From contig NZ_LT960614.1 in the NCBI RefSeq assembly GCF_900231165.1, forward strand, positions 5,224,001 to 5,288,000: DNA of 64,000 nucleotides. The letters run 5' to 3'. Made by a program: the position numbers and the translations under genes. Source of the stretch: Hartmannibacter diazotrophicus (GTDB lineage Bacteria; Pseudomonadota; Alphaproteobacteria; Rhizobiales; Pleomorphomonadaceae). The notes beneath the pieces were generated by a model. It was not told the origin of the DNA, did no database searches, and saw only the letters and a program-made list of their open reading frames with translations. Shown piece after piece: positions 23,793-33,316 of the stretch. Numbering within the stretch: the stretch's first letter is position 1; the number at the start of each line of letters is the position of its first letter.

Positions 23793-26360
23793 TCAGCCGG
23801 CTCCACCCATGGCCTCCCTGACGAGGTCGTCCGCCGCATCGGCGAGAATGTCGTCCGCCGCCTCGCCGGCCACCGGCTCGCGGCCGATTTCCAGCATGAT
23901 CGGAACCGCCAGCGGCGAGACGCGGTCGAGCCTCTTATGCACGATTCGCCCGCTGATGCGGGAGAGCATCTCCGAAAGCCGGTGGACGTCGAGAAGCCCT
24001 GAGGCTGCATCCGCCCAGGTTGCCTGAAGGAGAATATGGTCCGGCTCGTGGCTTCTGAGCACGTCGTAGATGAGGTCGGTGGAGACGGTGACCTGCCGGC
24101 CGGATTTTTCCTGCCCCGGATGGCGCTTCTCGATCAGGCCGGAAATGAGGGCGCAGGCGCGGAAGGTCCGCTTCAGCATCCAGGTCTCCGAGATCCAGGC
24201 CTCCAGGTCGTCGCCCAGCATGTCGGCGTCGAAGAGGGCTTCGATGCCGGGGCGCATATCGGCGAAGGCCGTTCCCATGTCTCCGTGGCCCCAGATGGCG
24301 ACGCAATAGTCGGTGGCGACGAAGCCTGTGGGCTTCAGCTTGGCCCGTTCCAGCCGGCGCGTCAGCAGCATGCCGAGCGTCTGGTGCGCGAGTCGCCCCT
24401 CGAACGGGTAGGCCACCATGTAGAAGCGCTCGGCGCGCGGGAAGGTCTCGACCAGCAACTGGTCGCGCCGCGGCAGCACCGAGACGAGGCGCTGGATGGC
24501 GAGCCATTCGCGCACCTGATCCGGCAGGTGGTGGCCGCCGTCGGGATCGGCCAGCATCGCGCGCACGCCCTCGGCAAGGAAGGTGGAGAGCGGAAACTTG
24601 CCGCCCGCATAGGCCGGGATCTTGGGCGCCTCATCGGCGGCGCGGCTCACCAGCATCTCGGTCTCGCGCATACCCTCGAAGCGCAATGTTTCGCCGGCAA
24701 AGAGAAAGGTGTCGCCGGGAGAAAGCTGCTCGGCGAAATATTCCTCCACCTCGCCAAGCACGCGTCCGCCGCGCAGCGGTCCGGCCGGCGCGCCGGGCCG
24801 GGTCTTGCCGCGCCCGGCAAGGCGGACCTTGACCAGTGGCTCCTCGATGATCGTGCCGACATTGAGCCGGTATTGCTGGGCAAGGCGAGGGTGCGACAGC
24901 CGCCAGGTTCCGTCGGCGGTCAGCCGGATGCGGGCATGGCGCTCGTAGGCCCGAAGGGCGTAGCCGCCGGTCGCCACGAAATCGACGACGCGCAGGAAGG
25001 TATCGGCGTCGAGATGGCGGTAGGGATAGGCCCGCCGCACCTCCTCATAGAGATCGTCGGCGAAGAAGGGGCCGGCGACGGCCCGTCCCATGACATGCTG
25101 GGCGAGGACGTCGAGCGCGCCGTCGCGGATCGGCGGCGTATCCTGCGCGCCCTTGCGGCTGGCCTCCAGCGCCGCCCGGCATTCCAGCACCTCGAAGCGG
25201 TTCGCCGGCACCAGCACGGCCTCGCTCGGCTCGTCCATGCGGTGGTTGGAGCGGCCGATCCGCTGGGCGAGGCGGCTTGCGCCTTTCGGCGCGCCGACAT
25301 GGATGACGAGGTCGACGTCGCCCCAGTCGAGGCCGAGGTCGAGCGTCGAGGTCGCGACGACGGCGCGCAAGCTTCCGGCGCTCATCGCGGCTTCCACCTT
25401 GCGCCGCTGCCCGGCGTCGAGCGAGCCGTGGTGGAGCGCGATGGGGAGCGTTTCCTCGTTGATGCGCCAGAGTCCGGAGAAGATCATCTCCGCCTGGCTG
25501 CGCGTGTTGACGAAGATGATCGTCATTGTGTGCGCGGCGATTTCGGCGAGAACCTCGCCGATGGCATAGCGGGCCGAATGGCCGGACCAGGGAATACGCT
25601 CCTCGGTCTCCAGAATGCGGATGTTGGGCGCCGCACCACCCGCGACCGTGACGAGATCGGCCATCGCCGGTTCGCCGTCCTCTTCCTGCGGCACCAGCCA
25701 GGCCCGCAGCGCATCGGGGTCGGCGACGGTTGCCGACAGGCCGACGTGGCGGACCTTCGGGGCAATCGCCTTGAGGCGGGCAAGGCCGAGGGCGAGGAGG
25801 TCACCGCGTTTGGAGGTGACGAGCGCGTGAAGTTCGTCGAGGACGACGGTCTCAAGGTCGGAAAAAAAGCGTGCCGCATCCTTCTGGGCGATCAGCAGGG
25901 CAAGCTGTTCGGGCGTCGTCAGCAGGATGTCGGGCGGATTGAGCCTTTGGCGCTGGCGCTTGTGGGCTGGCGTGTCGCCGGTCCGGGTCTCGACCTCGAC
26001 CGCAAGGCCCATTTCCGCGATGGGGGCTTCGAGATTGCGGGCGATATCGACCGCGAGCGCCTTGAGCGGCGAGATGTAGAGCACGGAAATGCCGCGCCGG
26101 GCCATGCCGGGCTTTGCACGCGTCCTCGGTCGCTGGTGGAGCGCGATGAGGCTTGGCAGGAAGCCGGCCAGCGTCTTGCCCGCGCCCGTCGGGGCGATCA
26201 GGAGAGCGGACCGTCCTACCTGTGCCTTCTCGACAAGCGCAAGCTGATGCGGCCGCGGTCGCCAGCCCTTCGCATCGAACCAGTCGCGAAAGCGAGGCGG
26301 CAGCAGCGTGTCGGTGTCCATTTCAGGCGGATCGGCGATCCGCGAGGGCGCATCCGCCAT
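23793..26360 (-). CDS. Lhr-like DEXH-box helicase (ligase-associated, LdeH)
   Basis: 855-residue superfamily 2 helicase. Motif I is APTGAGKTLAG, motif Ia SPLKALA, motif II DELHAL (DEVH-like), motif III GLSATV, motif IV FVNTRSQAE, motif V ATSTLDLGLDWGDVDLVI and motif VI QRIGRSNHR. A long C-terminal Lhr-type winged-helix/beta-barrel region follows. Members paired with PdeM are called ligase-associated DNA damage response helicases. The start at 26360 comes 3 bases after the stop of the S24 repressor, so the three genes form one operon. Confidence 0.88.
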   Translation of the reverse strand: MADAPSRIADPPEMDTDTLLPPRFRDWFDAKGWRPRPHQLALVEKAQVGRSALLIAPTGAGKTLAGFLPSLIALHQRPRTRAKPGMARRGISVLYISPLKALAVDIARNLEAPIAEMGLAVEVETRTGDTPAHKRQRQRLNPPDILLTTPEQLALLIAQKDAARFFSDLETVVLDELHALVTSKRGDLLALGLARLKAIAPKVRHVGLSATVADPDALRAWLVPQEEDGEPAMADLVTVAGGAAPNIRILETEERIPWSGHSARYAIGEVLAEIAAHTMTIIFVNTRSQAEMIFSGLWRINEETLPIALHHGSLDAGQRRKVEAAMSAGSLRAVVATSTLDLGLDWGDVDLVIHVGAPKGASRLAQRIGRSNHRMDEPSEAVLVPANRFEVLECRAALEASRKGAQDTPPIRDGALDVLAQHVMGRAVAGPFFADDLYEEVRRAYPYRHLDADTFLRVVDFVATGGYALRAYERHARIRLTADGTWRLSHPRLAQQYRLNVGTIIEEPLVKVRLAGRGKTRPGAPAGPLRGGRVLGEVEEYFAEQLSPGDTFLFAGETLRFEGMRETEMLVSRAADEAPKIPAYAGGKFPLSTFLAEGVRAMLADPDGGHHLPDQVREWLAIQRLVSVLPRRDQLLVETFPRAERFYMVAYPFEGRLAHQTLGMLLTRRLERAKLKPTGFVATDYCVAIWGHGDMGTAFADMRPGIEALFDADMLGDDLEAWISETWMLKRTFRACALISGLIEKRHPGQEKSGRQVTVSTDLIYDVLRSHEPDHILLQATWADAASGLLDVHRLSEMLSRISGRIVHKRLDRVSPLAVPIMLEIGREPVAGEAADDILADAADDLVREAMGGAG

Positions 26361-26363
26361 CGG

Positions 26364-27008
26364 CTACTGGCTGGCCCAGAGGATGCGGGCGATCCATTCG
26401 ACATCCTCCACCGGGATCGAGCGGTCGGCATGGACGGGATTGAGCGAGGCAAGCTCGATGGCGCGCGGCGAGCGGCGCGAGAGCACCTTGGCCATCACCT
26501 CGCCGGAGCGGGTGCGCACGACCACCTTGTCGCCGCGCCGCGTTTGCGCGCTTGGCGAGACGATGATGACATCGCCGTCCCGGTAGAGCGGCGCCATGGA
26601 ATCGCCGGTGACCTCGAGTGCGAAGACCGCCTCGCCCCGTTCGCCGGGAAAGGACACCTCGTCCCAGTCATTGCCGACGGGCAGTCCGCCGCTGTCGAAG
26701 AATCCGCCGGCGCCCGCCCGGGCAAGGCCGATCAGCGGCACGGAACTTTGCTGGGGCAGGAGGTCGGAGCCCTTCTTCTCGCCGACGAGCATGCCGTAGA
26801 ATTCTTCCAGGCTCGCGCCGGTTGCCTCAAGGATTTTGGCGAGCGATTCCGTGGAGGGCCAGCGTGGGCGCCCGTCGCCGGCAAAGCGCTTCGACTTGTT
26901 GAAGGTGGTCGGATCGAGACCGGCCCGTTTGGCAAGCGCCGACGGCGTCATGTCGAAGCGTGCCGCCAGCAAGTCGACGGCGCTCCAGATTTGCTCGTGG
27001 GACAGCAT
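26364..27008 (-). CDS. XRE/S24 family regulator (LexA/CI-like self-cleaving repressor)
   Basis: 214-residue protein with an N-terminal helix-turn-helix (about 8-60, FDMTPSALAKRAGLDPTTFN) and a C-terminal peptidase S24 domain. The catalytic dyad is Ser137 (VTGDSMAPLYRDGD) and Lys174 (GEVMAKVL), spaced 37 residues as in LexA. A candidate Ala-Gly cleavage site lies at 98-101 (LARAGAGG), 36-39 residues before the Ser, as in LexA and lambda CI. Start at 27008 has GAAGGGA upstream. Heads the operon with LdeH and PdeM; DNA-damage-induced autocleavage controlling these genes is an inference. Confidence 0.85.
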   Translation of the reverse strand: MLSHEQIWSAVDLLAARFDMTPSALAKRAGLDPTTFNKSKRFAGDGRPRWPSTESLAKILEATGASLEEFYGMLVGEKKGSDLLPQQSSVPLIGLARAGAGGFFDSGGLPVGNDWDEVSFPGERGEAVFALEVTGDSMAPLYRDGDVIIVSPSAQTRRGDKVVVRTRSGEVMAKVLSRRSPRAIELASLNPVHADRSIPVEDVEWIARILWASQ

Positions 27009-27467
27009 GTCTCGGTTCCCTTCATGAGAGGCCGGCCGGCGGCGAGCGATGCTGCGCGCCTCTCTGCCGGTCGGGCACGGAAGACCCGCGCCGCGATGGC
27101 CCTGCCTCTGTCGATCGAAACGACGCACCCGAACGCCGCGAACCTCGAGTTCCTTGCCGGGAACCGTCCCCGATACCAGCAGGCCGGCCGCATGCCCTCT
27201 CGGTCCATCTCCAAGGCCAGGGCAAGGCACGCGGTCTTGCGCGGGCATGGCCTCGTGATCGGCGCGCACAGGCCGCGATATCAGGAATAAAATCCGCTTC
27301 TCCACCATTAACTCTGGCATTAATTCCTGTCCAGTGGATTCAGCAGCACGCCCGAAAATCGCCGGGTTCCCTGTCGCTCTCAAAACCGCTTGATTGCCGC
27401 AGCGCGCAAGGCTAGGTCCGGACTGGCGAGACATTCCGGGCAAGTCAGGGAGGCCGAAGGGCGGGCG
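27009..27467. other. Intergenic region between the S24 repressor and DUF952 genes
   Basis: About 460 bases between divergent genes; it should hold the promoters of both. No gene is recognised. A slightly AT-richer stretch (about 27285-27335, containing ATTAACTCTGGCATTAATTC) with the short direct repeat ATTAA is the most likely operator or promoter area. Confidence 0.45.
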
Positions 27468-27833
27468 ATGCGATTGATCTACAAAATCCTGTCACGGTCC
27501 GAATGGGACGAAGCGGTGTCGACGGGCCGCTATCACGGATCGCCTGACGACAAGCACGACGGCTTCATCCATTTTTCCACCGCCGAACAGGTCGCTGGAA
27601 CGCTGGCCAAGCACTTTGCTGGCAAGACGGATCTGCTCCTCGTCGCCGTGGACGCGGACAGCCTCGGGCCGTCCCTCAAATTCGAGCCCTCGCGCGGCGG
27701 CGCGCTCTTTCCCCATCTCTACGGATCGCTTGAAACGGCGGCCGCGCTCTCCGTCGAGGACCTGCCCCTCGGCGGCGACGGGCAGCATCTGGTTCCTGAA
27801 ACGATCCGTTCCGTTTCAAAGGGCGGCGCATGA
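27468..27833 (+). CDS. DUF952 family protein
   Basis: 121-residue soluble protein of the DUF952 family. The N-terminal IYKILSRSEWDEAVSTGRY, then DGFIHFSTAEQVAGTLAKHF and HLYGSLETAAA are the family hallmarks. The fold is related to ADP-ribosyltransferase-like domains but activity has not been shown. The start at 27468 follows GAAGGGCGGG. The last four bases overlap pyrD (ATGA), so it is translationally coupled to pyrimidine synthesis, an arrangement common in Rhizobiales. Confidence 0.85.
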   Translation: MRLIYKILSRSEWDEAVSTGRYHGSPDDKHDGFIHFSTAEQVAGTLAKHFAGKTDLLLVAVDADSLGPSLKFEPSRGGALFPHLYGSLETAAALSVEDLPLGGDGQHLVPETIRSVSKGGA

Positions 27834-28915
27834 GCGTCTACGGTCTATTTCAGCGGGCCCTGATGCCCTTCGTCGACGGCGAGCGGGCACACGAACTGAC
27901 GATCGCGACCCTCAAGGCCGGGCTGATCCCGCCTGTGACGCCCGTCCGCGATCCACGGATTCACGTGAAACTGTGGGATCTCGATTTCTCCAACCCGGTC
28001 GGCATGGCCGCCGGCTTCGACAAGAATGCCGAGGTGCCGGACGCGCTCCTGAAGCTCGGCTTCGGCTTTGCCGAGGTGGGAACGCTCACGCCGAGGCCCC
28101 AGCCCGGCAATCCGCGCCCGCGCATTTTCCGCGATCCCGCCGCCCGCGCCGTCGTCAACCGGCTCGGCTTCAACAACGAGGGGCACGAGGCGGCGCTCGC
28201 CCGGCTCAAGGCGCGAGCCGGACGGGGCGGGATCGTTGGCGTCAACGTTGGCGCCAACAAGGACGCCGACGACCGCATGGCCGACTATGTCACCGGCATC
28301 AGGACCTTCGCGGCCTTCGCCTCCTATTTCACGGTCAATATTTCCTCGCCCAACACGCCCGGCCTGCGCGACCTTCAGGCCCGCGATGCACTTGATGATC
28401 TGCTCGCCCGCGTCATGGCGGCGCGCGAGGAAACGGTGGCCGGGGCGGGCCACCGGGTGCCGGTGCTCCTGAAGATCGCGCCGGATGTGACGGACGAGGG
28501 CTTGGCCGACATCGCCGAGGTCGCGCTGGCACGGAAGATCGACGGCCTGATCGTTTCCAACACGACATTGGAGCGCAACGATGTATCTGCAGAGCTTGCC
28601 GCCGAGGCGGGGGGACTTTCCGGCCGGCCGCTGTTCCACCGCTCCACGGTGATCCTGGCGCGCATGCGCCGCCTTGTCGGGCCGGAGCTTCCCATCGTCG
28701 GCGTCGGCGGCATCGCGTCGGGTGCCGATGCCTTCGCCAAGATCGCCGCCGGTGCAGATCTCGTCCAGCTTTATACGGGGTTCGTCTACGAGGGGCCGGG
28801 CCTGGCGACCGCGATCTGTCGCGATCTCCTGGCGCTGATGGAACGCTCCGGCCTGTCCTCGCTTGCCGACCTCAAGGGGCGAGACACCGAGATCTGGGCT
28901 GACAAGACGCCTTGA
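27830..28915 (+). CDS. pyrD: Dihydroorotate dehydrogenase (quinone), class 2
   Basis: 361-residue FMN enzyme of the cytoplasmic-membrane face that oxidises dihydroorotate to orotate with quinone, the fourth step of UMP synthesis. The N-terminal membrane-associating helix (YGLFQRALMPFVDGERAHEL) marks class 2. The PVGMAAGFDKNAEVPDALL segment, the active-site loop NISSPNTPGLRDLQ with the catalytic Ser, and the FMN-phosphate site VGVGGIASGADAFAKI are all intact. Coupled to the DUF952 gene; convergent with the next gene. Confidence 0.95.
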   Translation: MSVYGLFQRALMPFVDGERAHELTIATLKAGLIPPVTPVRDPRIHVKLWDLDFSNPVGMAAGFDKNAEVPDALLKLGFGFAEVGTLTPRPQPGNPRPRIFRDPAARAVVNRLGFNNEGHEAALARLKARAGRGGIVGVNVGANKDADDRMADYVTGIRTFAAFASYFTVNISSPNTPGLRDLQARDALDDLLARVMAAREETVAGAGHRVPVLLKIAPDVTDEGLADIAEVALARKIDGLIVSNTTLERNDVSAELAAEAGGLSGRPLFHRSTVILARMRRLVGPELPIVGVGGIASGADAFAKIAAGADLVQLYTGFVYEGPGLATAICRDLLALMERSGLSSLADLKGRDTEIWADKTP

Positions 28916-28957
28916 GGTTTTAGCCCTCGTCGATACCGCTTCCGGGGCGTTCGGGGC

Positions 28958-29758
28958 CTATTGCCAGATGCCGATCTTGGCGGCCTTTGCCTCGTCGGCG
29001 GCGGCACGGATCTCCTCGGTGGCGTCGTCCGCGGGACGTGCCCAGCCGCGCTTGATCAGCCACATCGAGATATCGAACCGGCCGATCGAACAATAGGTCC
29101 GGATGACATTCTGCGCGTCGGGCGTTGCCGGCGTGCAGTCGAGCGCGCGTCCCTGCACGAGACGGGAGAGATCGCCGCGCGCCTCGCCGCCGCAGCGCCA
29201 GGTCTGGCCGCCGTGGGTCACGCAGGTGCTCTTGAAATCGGGCGCCTCGACGCCGGCAAAGGCGAGGGTGTAGAGATCGGGCCCGTCGGCGACCCGGGCG
29301 TGGCCGGCATCGAGCACGATCGGCTGGAAATAGCGCTTCGTCGTGACGGCGGTGAGCCTCGTCTGGTCGGGTGCGGGCGCCGGCACGCGTTGCAGCGGGC
29401 CGTCGATCTTCGGGGCTTGTGTCACACCCGCGGGCGTCACGTTGCGCTCGACGGCCGGGATCGGCAGGTCGGACTTGTCTTCGCGAGCCTCTGCCGTGGT
29501 GTCAGCCTCGGCAGACGCGGGGCTTTCGGCCGCCATGGCCGTCGGTGCGGTTCCTTCGCCCGTTGCCGCGACGGATGCCGGTTCGGACGGCGCCCCGACC
29601 TCGGCTCTCGCTCCTGTGTCGCTCCGGTCCGGCACGACATAGCGCTGATAGGCATAGAAGACGATCAGGAGCGTCAGCATGAGGCCGGCGACGAAGACGG
29701 AGAACACGTCCGCCGCCTGTCGCCAGAAGCTCGGCTTTTCCCGTCCATATCTCGCCAC
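28958..29758 (-). CDS. Membrane-anchored thermonuclease-like protein, probably degenerate
   Basis: 266 residues. A single membrane segment (about 18-40) is followed by an Ala/Glu/Pro-rich linker (45-130) and a C-terminal staphylococcal nuclease-like (SNase/OB) domain (about 145-266). Recognisable SNase elements are FAGVEAPDF (in place of RLxGIDAPE), GGEARGDLSRLVQGRALDC, and IGRFDISMWLIKRGWARP. The Arg before the GI/VDAP motif is absent and the Glu is replaced by Asp, so the canonical metal/phosphate site is not intact. A structural or binding role outside the cytoplasm is more likely than nuclease activity. Four cysteines in the domain could form disulphides. Confidence 0.65.
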   Translation of the reverse strand: MARYGREKPSFWRQAADVFSVFVAGLMLTLLIVFYAYQRYVVPDRSDTGARAEVGAPSEPASVAATGEGTAPTAMAAESPASAEADTTAEAREDKSDLPIPAVERNVTPAGVTQAPKIDGPLQRVPAPAPDQTRLTAVTTKRYFQPIVLDAGHARVADGPDLYTLAFAGVEAPDFKSTCVTHGGQTWRCGGEARGDLSRLVQGRALDCTPATPDAQNVIRTYCSIGRFDISMWLIKRGWARPADDATEEIRAAADEAKAAKIGIWQ

Positions 29759-29824
29759 GTCTTGGAACGCCTTTTGCCGTCCGCCGGATTCTGTGGTCCG
29801 CCGCTTGCCCCGGTTGCCGGCCGC

Positions 29825-30097
29825 TCAGGAACGCCCGGCCTTTGAAATGCGGATGATGAGCCAGATCGGCACGACGACGATGGCGCCGAGCAGGAAGTAG
29901 CGCAACGCCTTGTCGATGGCGGCAAAGCCCATCTCGTAGATGTTCTGGAAGAATTCGACGATGGAACGCACGATATCCGTCGGCTCGATACCAAGCGCCG
30001 CCATGACGACGCCGACGATGAAGGACATGAAGACAAGCCGCACCAGAACCCTGAGCGGCGTATCGCCCAGAAATCGTGCCAGTGTACTGTTCGCCAT
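29825..30097 (-). CDS. Small DUF6460-type membrane protein
   Basis: 90-residue protein with two predicted membrane segments (about 18-36, LVRLVFMSFIVGVVMAALG, and 66-85, YFLLGAIVVVPIWLIIRI). The N-terminal FLGDTPLRVLVRLVFMSFIVG and the loop EFFQNIYEMGFAAID match the alphaproteobacterial DUF6460 family. Function unknown. It lies 66 bases upstream of the thermonuclease-like gene on the same strand. Confidence 0.75.
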   Translation of the reverse strand: MANSTLARFLGDTPLRVLVRLVFMSFIVGVVMAALGIEPTDIVRSIVEFFQNIYEMGFAAIDKALRYFLLGAIVVVPIWLIIRISKAGRS

Positions 30098-30414
30098 TGT
30101 CCTGCCGTCTCCTTCAGCACTGAGCCGAGGCCGTTCTTCTTCGCGGCCAATCCGCTCTTTCCGTCAACATATGACGGCGTTGCAGGGCAGCGACAACCCT
30201 TTTGCGAGGGATGCGACCTGGGCGGGCCCGGTTTGAGCGAAAAATAGTCCTGGCCGGTGAAACTTGCCTCTTGCCAAACGCCAAAATTCGACGCATCTGC
30301 GAGCGATCGGCCGCCAGAGAATGAAATGCCCGGATCGGGCCATCGCCTCGCGCGGTGCCGCCTTGGCGAGGGGCAGCCGTTGCCTCTCCCACGCATTTCG
30401 GATTCTCGACCCAA
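30098..30414. other. Intergenic region between DUF6460 and methyltransferase genes
   Basis: About 317 bases between divergent genes. No gene, repeat or clear consensus promoter was recognised; short frames through it look like chance. Confidence 0.45.
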
Positions 30415-31446
30415 ATGGCCCTTGCGCCCTCAAGCCTTTCTTCCGGCGATCTTCTCGCCGACCGCCGCTTCGAATATGCCCGCCTGCTGGAAACCGACGG
30501 CGATTTTGCCGCGGCGGCCGATCTTTATGCGCAAGCGCTGGAGATCGCCCCCGGTTGGGCGGCTTGCCTCTTTGCGCTCGCAAGCGCGCAGGCGAAGGCC
30601 GGCAACGCTACGGCCGCGCGCGAAGCCTTCGAAACCCTTCTCGCTCTCGATCCGGAGGATCATTTCGGCGCCAGCCTGCAATTGTCCCTGATCGGCGACG
30701 AGCCGGCCCCGGACATTGCCCCGCCAGCCTATGTCCGCGCCCTTTTCGACGACTATGCCGACCGCTTCGAGGCAAGCCTCGTCGAGGCGCTGCAGTACCG
30801 CGCGCCGAAGCTGATCGGAGCGGCGATCGAGAGGGTCAGGCACGGCAAGATATTCGCCCATGCTCTTGATCTTGGATGCGGCACGGGGCTGATGGCGGAG
30901 GCCCTGTCGGAGAGGGTCGGGCATATGGAGGGCGTCGATCTTTCCCCCGACATGGTTGCGGCCGCTCGTGCCAAGGGCCTTTATGCCGCCTTGCGCGAGG
31001 GCGATGTCGTCGACGACCTGAGCCGGGCCGGCGAGGCCTACGACCTCGTCACGGCGGCGGACGTCTTCGTCTACATGGGCGATCTTGCAGCCGTCTTCGC
31101 GGCGGTCTCGGGCCGGCTCGTCCCGGGCGGTCTCTTTGCCTTCTCGGTCGAACTGTCCGAGGGCGAGGACTGGGTTCTGCGCCCGTCCCTGCGCTATGCC
31201 CATGCGCCGGAGTATCTCGGCCGGCTGGCGCTCGCCCATGGCTTTCTCATCCGCAGCATGGAGCCTGCCGATCTGCGGCTTGATCGCGGCGAACCCGTCA
31301 GGGGCCTCGTCTGCGTTCTCGAAATGCCGCGTGCCGCCCATTCCGTGGAGATCGCCCTGCCTGCACGAATGCCGGAGGTGGCGGCGATGCCTGCCGCCGA
31401 GGCCGTTGTCCTCGCGGATGCCGAAGGTCTGCCGCTGCCGGGCTGA
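30415..31446 (+). CDS. TPR-linked class I SAM-dependent methyltransferase
   Basis: 343-residue protein. The N-terminal half has two tetratricopeptide units (about 16-85, YARLLETDGDFAAAADLYAQ and ASAQAKAGNATAAREAFETL). They are followed by a methyltransferase domain with SAM-binding motif I LDLGCGTGLMAEAL (about 150), the acidic residue in GVDLSPDMVAAAR and motif IV YDLVTAADVFVYM. The methyl acceptor is unknown; TPRs suggest a protein or complex partner. Convergent with hemW, with nine bases between stops. Confidence 0.8.
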   Translation: MALAPSSLSSGDLLADRRFEYARLLETDGDFAAAADLYAQALEIAPGWAACLFALASAQAKAGNATAAREAFETLLALDPEDHFGASLQLSLIGDEPAPDIAPPAYVRALFDDYADRFEASLVEALQYRAPKLIGAAIERVRHGKIFAHALDLGCGTGLMAEALSERVGHMEGVDLSPDMVAAARAKGLYAALREGDVVDDLSRAGEAYDLVTAADVFVYMGDLAAVFAAVSGRLVPGGLFAFSVELSEGEDWVLRPSLRYAHAPEYLGRLALAHGFLIRSMEPADLRLDRGEPVRGLVCVLEMPRAAHSVEIALPARMPEVAAMPAAEAVVLADAEGLPLPG

Positions 31447-31455
31447 GAGTGGTCC

Positions 31456-32643
31456 TCAGGCCGCCAGATCGGCGACCACCGCGTCGAGGACGAACCAGCC
31501 CTCGCGCGAGGCGCGGATGCGCCCGCCGGCGATTTCCTCCACCATGCCGTGGGCCTTGAGATCGGCGAGCCTGACCGGATCGAGACGGCGCCCGGCAAGA
31601 GCCGCGTAGCGTCTCGGATCGATGCCCTCGACGAGGCGCAGGCCCATCAGCAGCATCTCGTCGCCGGCCATCTCGCCGGCGATCGTCTCTTCGAACGTCA
31701 CGCCATGGCCCCGGCTTTCGACGAGGTCGAGCCAGCTTTCCGGCACCTTTTCCGTCACCTGCGCCAGCCGGTGATCCGGAAGGACAAGGCGGCTGTGCGC
31801 CCCCGGGCCGACGCCGGCATATTCGCCGTAGCGCCAGTAGATGAGATTGTGGCGGCTCTCCGCCCCCGGTACAGCATGGTTGGAGATCTCGTAGGCCGGC
31901 AGGCCATGTTGCTCGGTGATCTCGCGCGTCGTGGCGAAAAGCGTTGCGGCCATGTCCGGATCCGGGATCGGCAGCTTGCCCCTGGCATGAAGCGCCGCGA
32001 AGGGCGTCTCGGGTTCGATAGTGAGCTGGTAGAGCGAGAGATGGTCGGCGGCAAGCTTGATCGCCTCTTCCAGCTCTCGTGCCCAGGCCTCGGGCGTCTG
32101 CCCCGGCCGGGCATAGATGAGGTCGAAGGAAAGGCGCGGGAAGATCGACCGCGCCAGCTCGATCGCCCGGATCGCGCTTTGCGTGTCGTGCAGCCGGCCG
32201 AGGAATTTGAGATCCGCGTCGTTGAGCGCCTGCACGCCGAGCGACAGCCGGTTGACGCCGGCCGACCGGTAGCCTGCAAAGCGGCCCGCTTCCACGGAGG
32301 ACGGGTTGGCCTCCATGGTGATTTCGGCGTCGGGCGCGACCGGCCATTCGTTGGCGATGGCCTCAAGAACAGTCTCGATGGTGCCGGGTTCCATCAGCGA
32401 CGGCGTGCCGCCGCCGAAGAAGATGCTGGTGACCGTGCGTCCGGGCGTCGCCGCGCCGAAATGCCGGATTTCGCGCGCCAGCGCGGCGGCAAACCGCTTC
32501 TGGTCCGGCGGCGAATGCCGGACATGGCTGTTGAAGTCGCAATAGGGGCACTTGGCCGCGCAGAAGGGCCAGTGCACATAGACGCCGAACCCGATGTCGG
32601 GCGTGCCCGCACGGGCCACGCCCTCAGGCAGTGATTGCGTCAC
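31456..32643 (-). CDS. hemW: Heme chaperone HemW (radical SAM, CPO III-like)
   Basis: 395-residue radical SAM protein. The 4Fe-4S cluster cysteines are in [11 protein letters not shown] (Cys28, 32, 35). The SAM-binding [18 protein letters not shown] and NRLSLGVQA, and the C-terminal HemW domain ([20 protein letters not shown]) follow. HemW proteins, long annotated as coproporphyrinogen III oxidase-like, deliver heme to membrane proteins. The start is a GTG at 32643 that overlaps the rdgB stop (GTGA). Third gene of rph-rdgB-hemW. Confidence 0.92.
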   Translation of the reverse strand: MTQSLPEGVARAGTPDIGFGVYVHWPFCAAKCPYCDFNSHVRHSPPDQKRFAAALAREIRHFGAATPGRTVTSIFFGGGTPSLMEPGTIETVLEAIANEWPVAPDAEITMEANPSSVEAGRFAGYRSAGVNRLSLGVQALNDADLKFLGRLHDTQSAIRAIELARSIFPRLSFDLIYARPGQTPEAWARELEEAIKLAADHLSLYQLTIEPETPFAALHARGKLPIPDPDMAATLFATTREITEQHGLPAYEISNHAVPGAESRHNLIYWRYGEYAGVGPGAHSRLVLPDHRLAQVTEKVPESWLDLVESRGHGVTFEETIAGEMAGDEMLLMGLRLVEGIDPRRYAALAGRRLDPVRLADLKAHGMVEEIAGGRIRASREGWFVLDAVVADLAA

Positions 32644-33293
32644 GGCTTTGTCCCTGGGGGAAAGGCGCCCTCGACCAGTTCCTTGACCGAACGGGCGCGA
32701 TGGGAGAGGGGTCCCGGCGCATGCCAGATGCTGCCGTGCTTTTCCTCGGCAGTCATCTCGCCGAAGGTGCGGCTCTCGCCGTCCGGCACGAAGACGGGAT
32801 CGTAGCCGAAGGCGATCGGGCCGCGCCGCGGCGGCCAGACGAGCGTGCCCTCGCGCTCGCCGAGATATTCCTGGGTGTGACCGTCCGGCCAGGCAAGGCA
32901 GAGGAGCGAGACGAACTTGGCCTTGCGCTGCTCCGGCGCGCGCGCATCGACCTTCTGAAGTTCCTCTTCGACGAGGCGCATGGCGCGGTCCCAGTCGCGG
33001 TCCGGGCCGGCCCAGTCGGCGGTGTAGACGCCGGGCGCACCATCGAGTGCCTCCACGCAAAGGCCGGAATCGTCGGAAAGCGCGACCTCGCCGGCAGCGG
33101 TTGCCGCCGCCAGCGCCTTGATCCGGGCATTCTCGACGAAGGTCGTGCCGGTCTCCTCCGGCTCGGGAAGCCCGAGTTCGCCCGCCGTGACGAGCTCGAT
33201 CGGAAGGCCGCCGAGCAGGAATTCCAGCTCGCCGATCTTGCCCTTGTTGTGGCTCGCAACGAGAAGGCGCTTGCCGTCGATCCTGCGCGTCAT
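32640..33293 (-). CDS. rdgB: Non-canonical purine NTP pyrophosphatase RdgB/HAM1
   Basis: 217-residue enzyme that hydrolyses XTP, ITP and dITP to monophosphates and so keeps deaminated purines out of nucleic acids. Conserved elements are [49 protein letters not shown] and the C-terminal [22 protein letters not shown] and SHRARS. The start at 33293 lies 23 bases after the rph stop, within the rph-rdgB-hemW operon. Confidence 0.95.
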   Translation of the reverse strand: MTRRIDGKRLLVASHNKGKIGELEFLLGGLPIELVTAGELGLPEPEETGTTFVENARIKALAAATAAGEVALSDDSGLCVEALDGAPGVYTADWAGPDRDWDRAMRLVEEELQKVDARAPEQRKAKFVSLLCLAWPDGHTQEYLGEREGTLVWPPRRGPIAFGYDPVFVPDGESRTFGEMTAEEKHGSIWHAPGPLSHRARSVKELVEGAFPPGTKP

Positions 33294-33316
33294 CGCTTCG
33301 TCCCTTCTGGCCGCTT

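Noticed and set aside
24036-27290. Open frame of about 1084 codons on the + strand opposite the helicase and S24 genes
   Set aside because: The minus-strand genes have complete motifs; this frame has none and spans two real genes and their junction.
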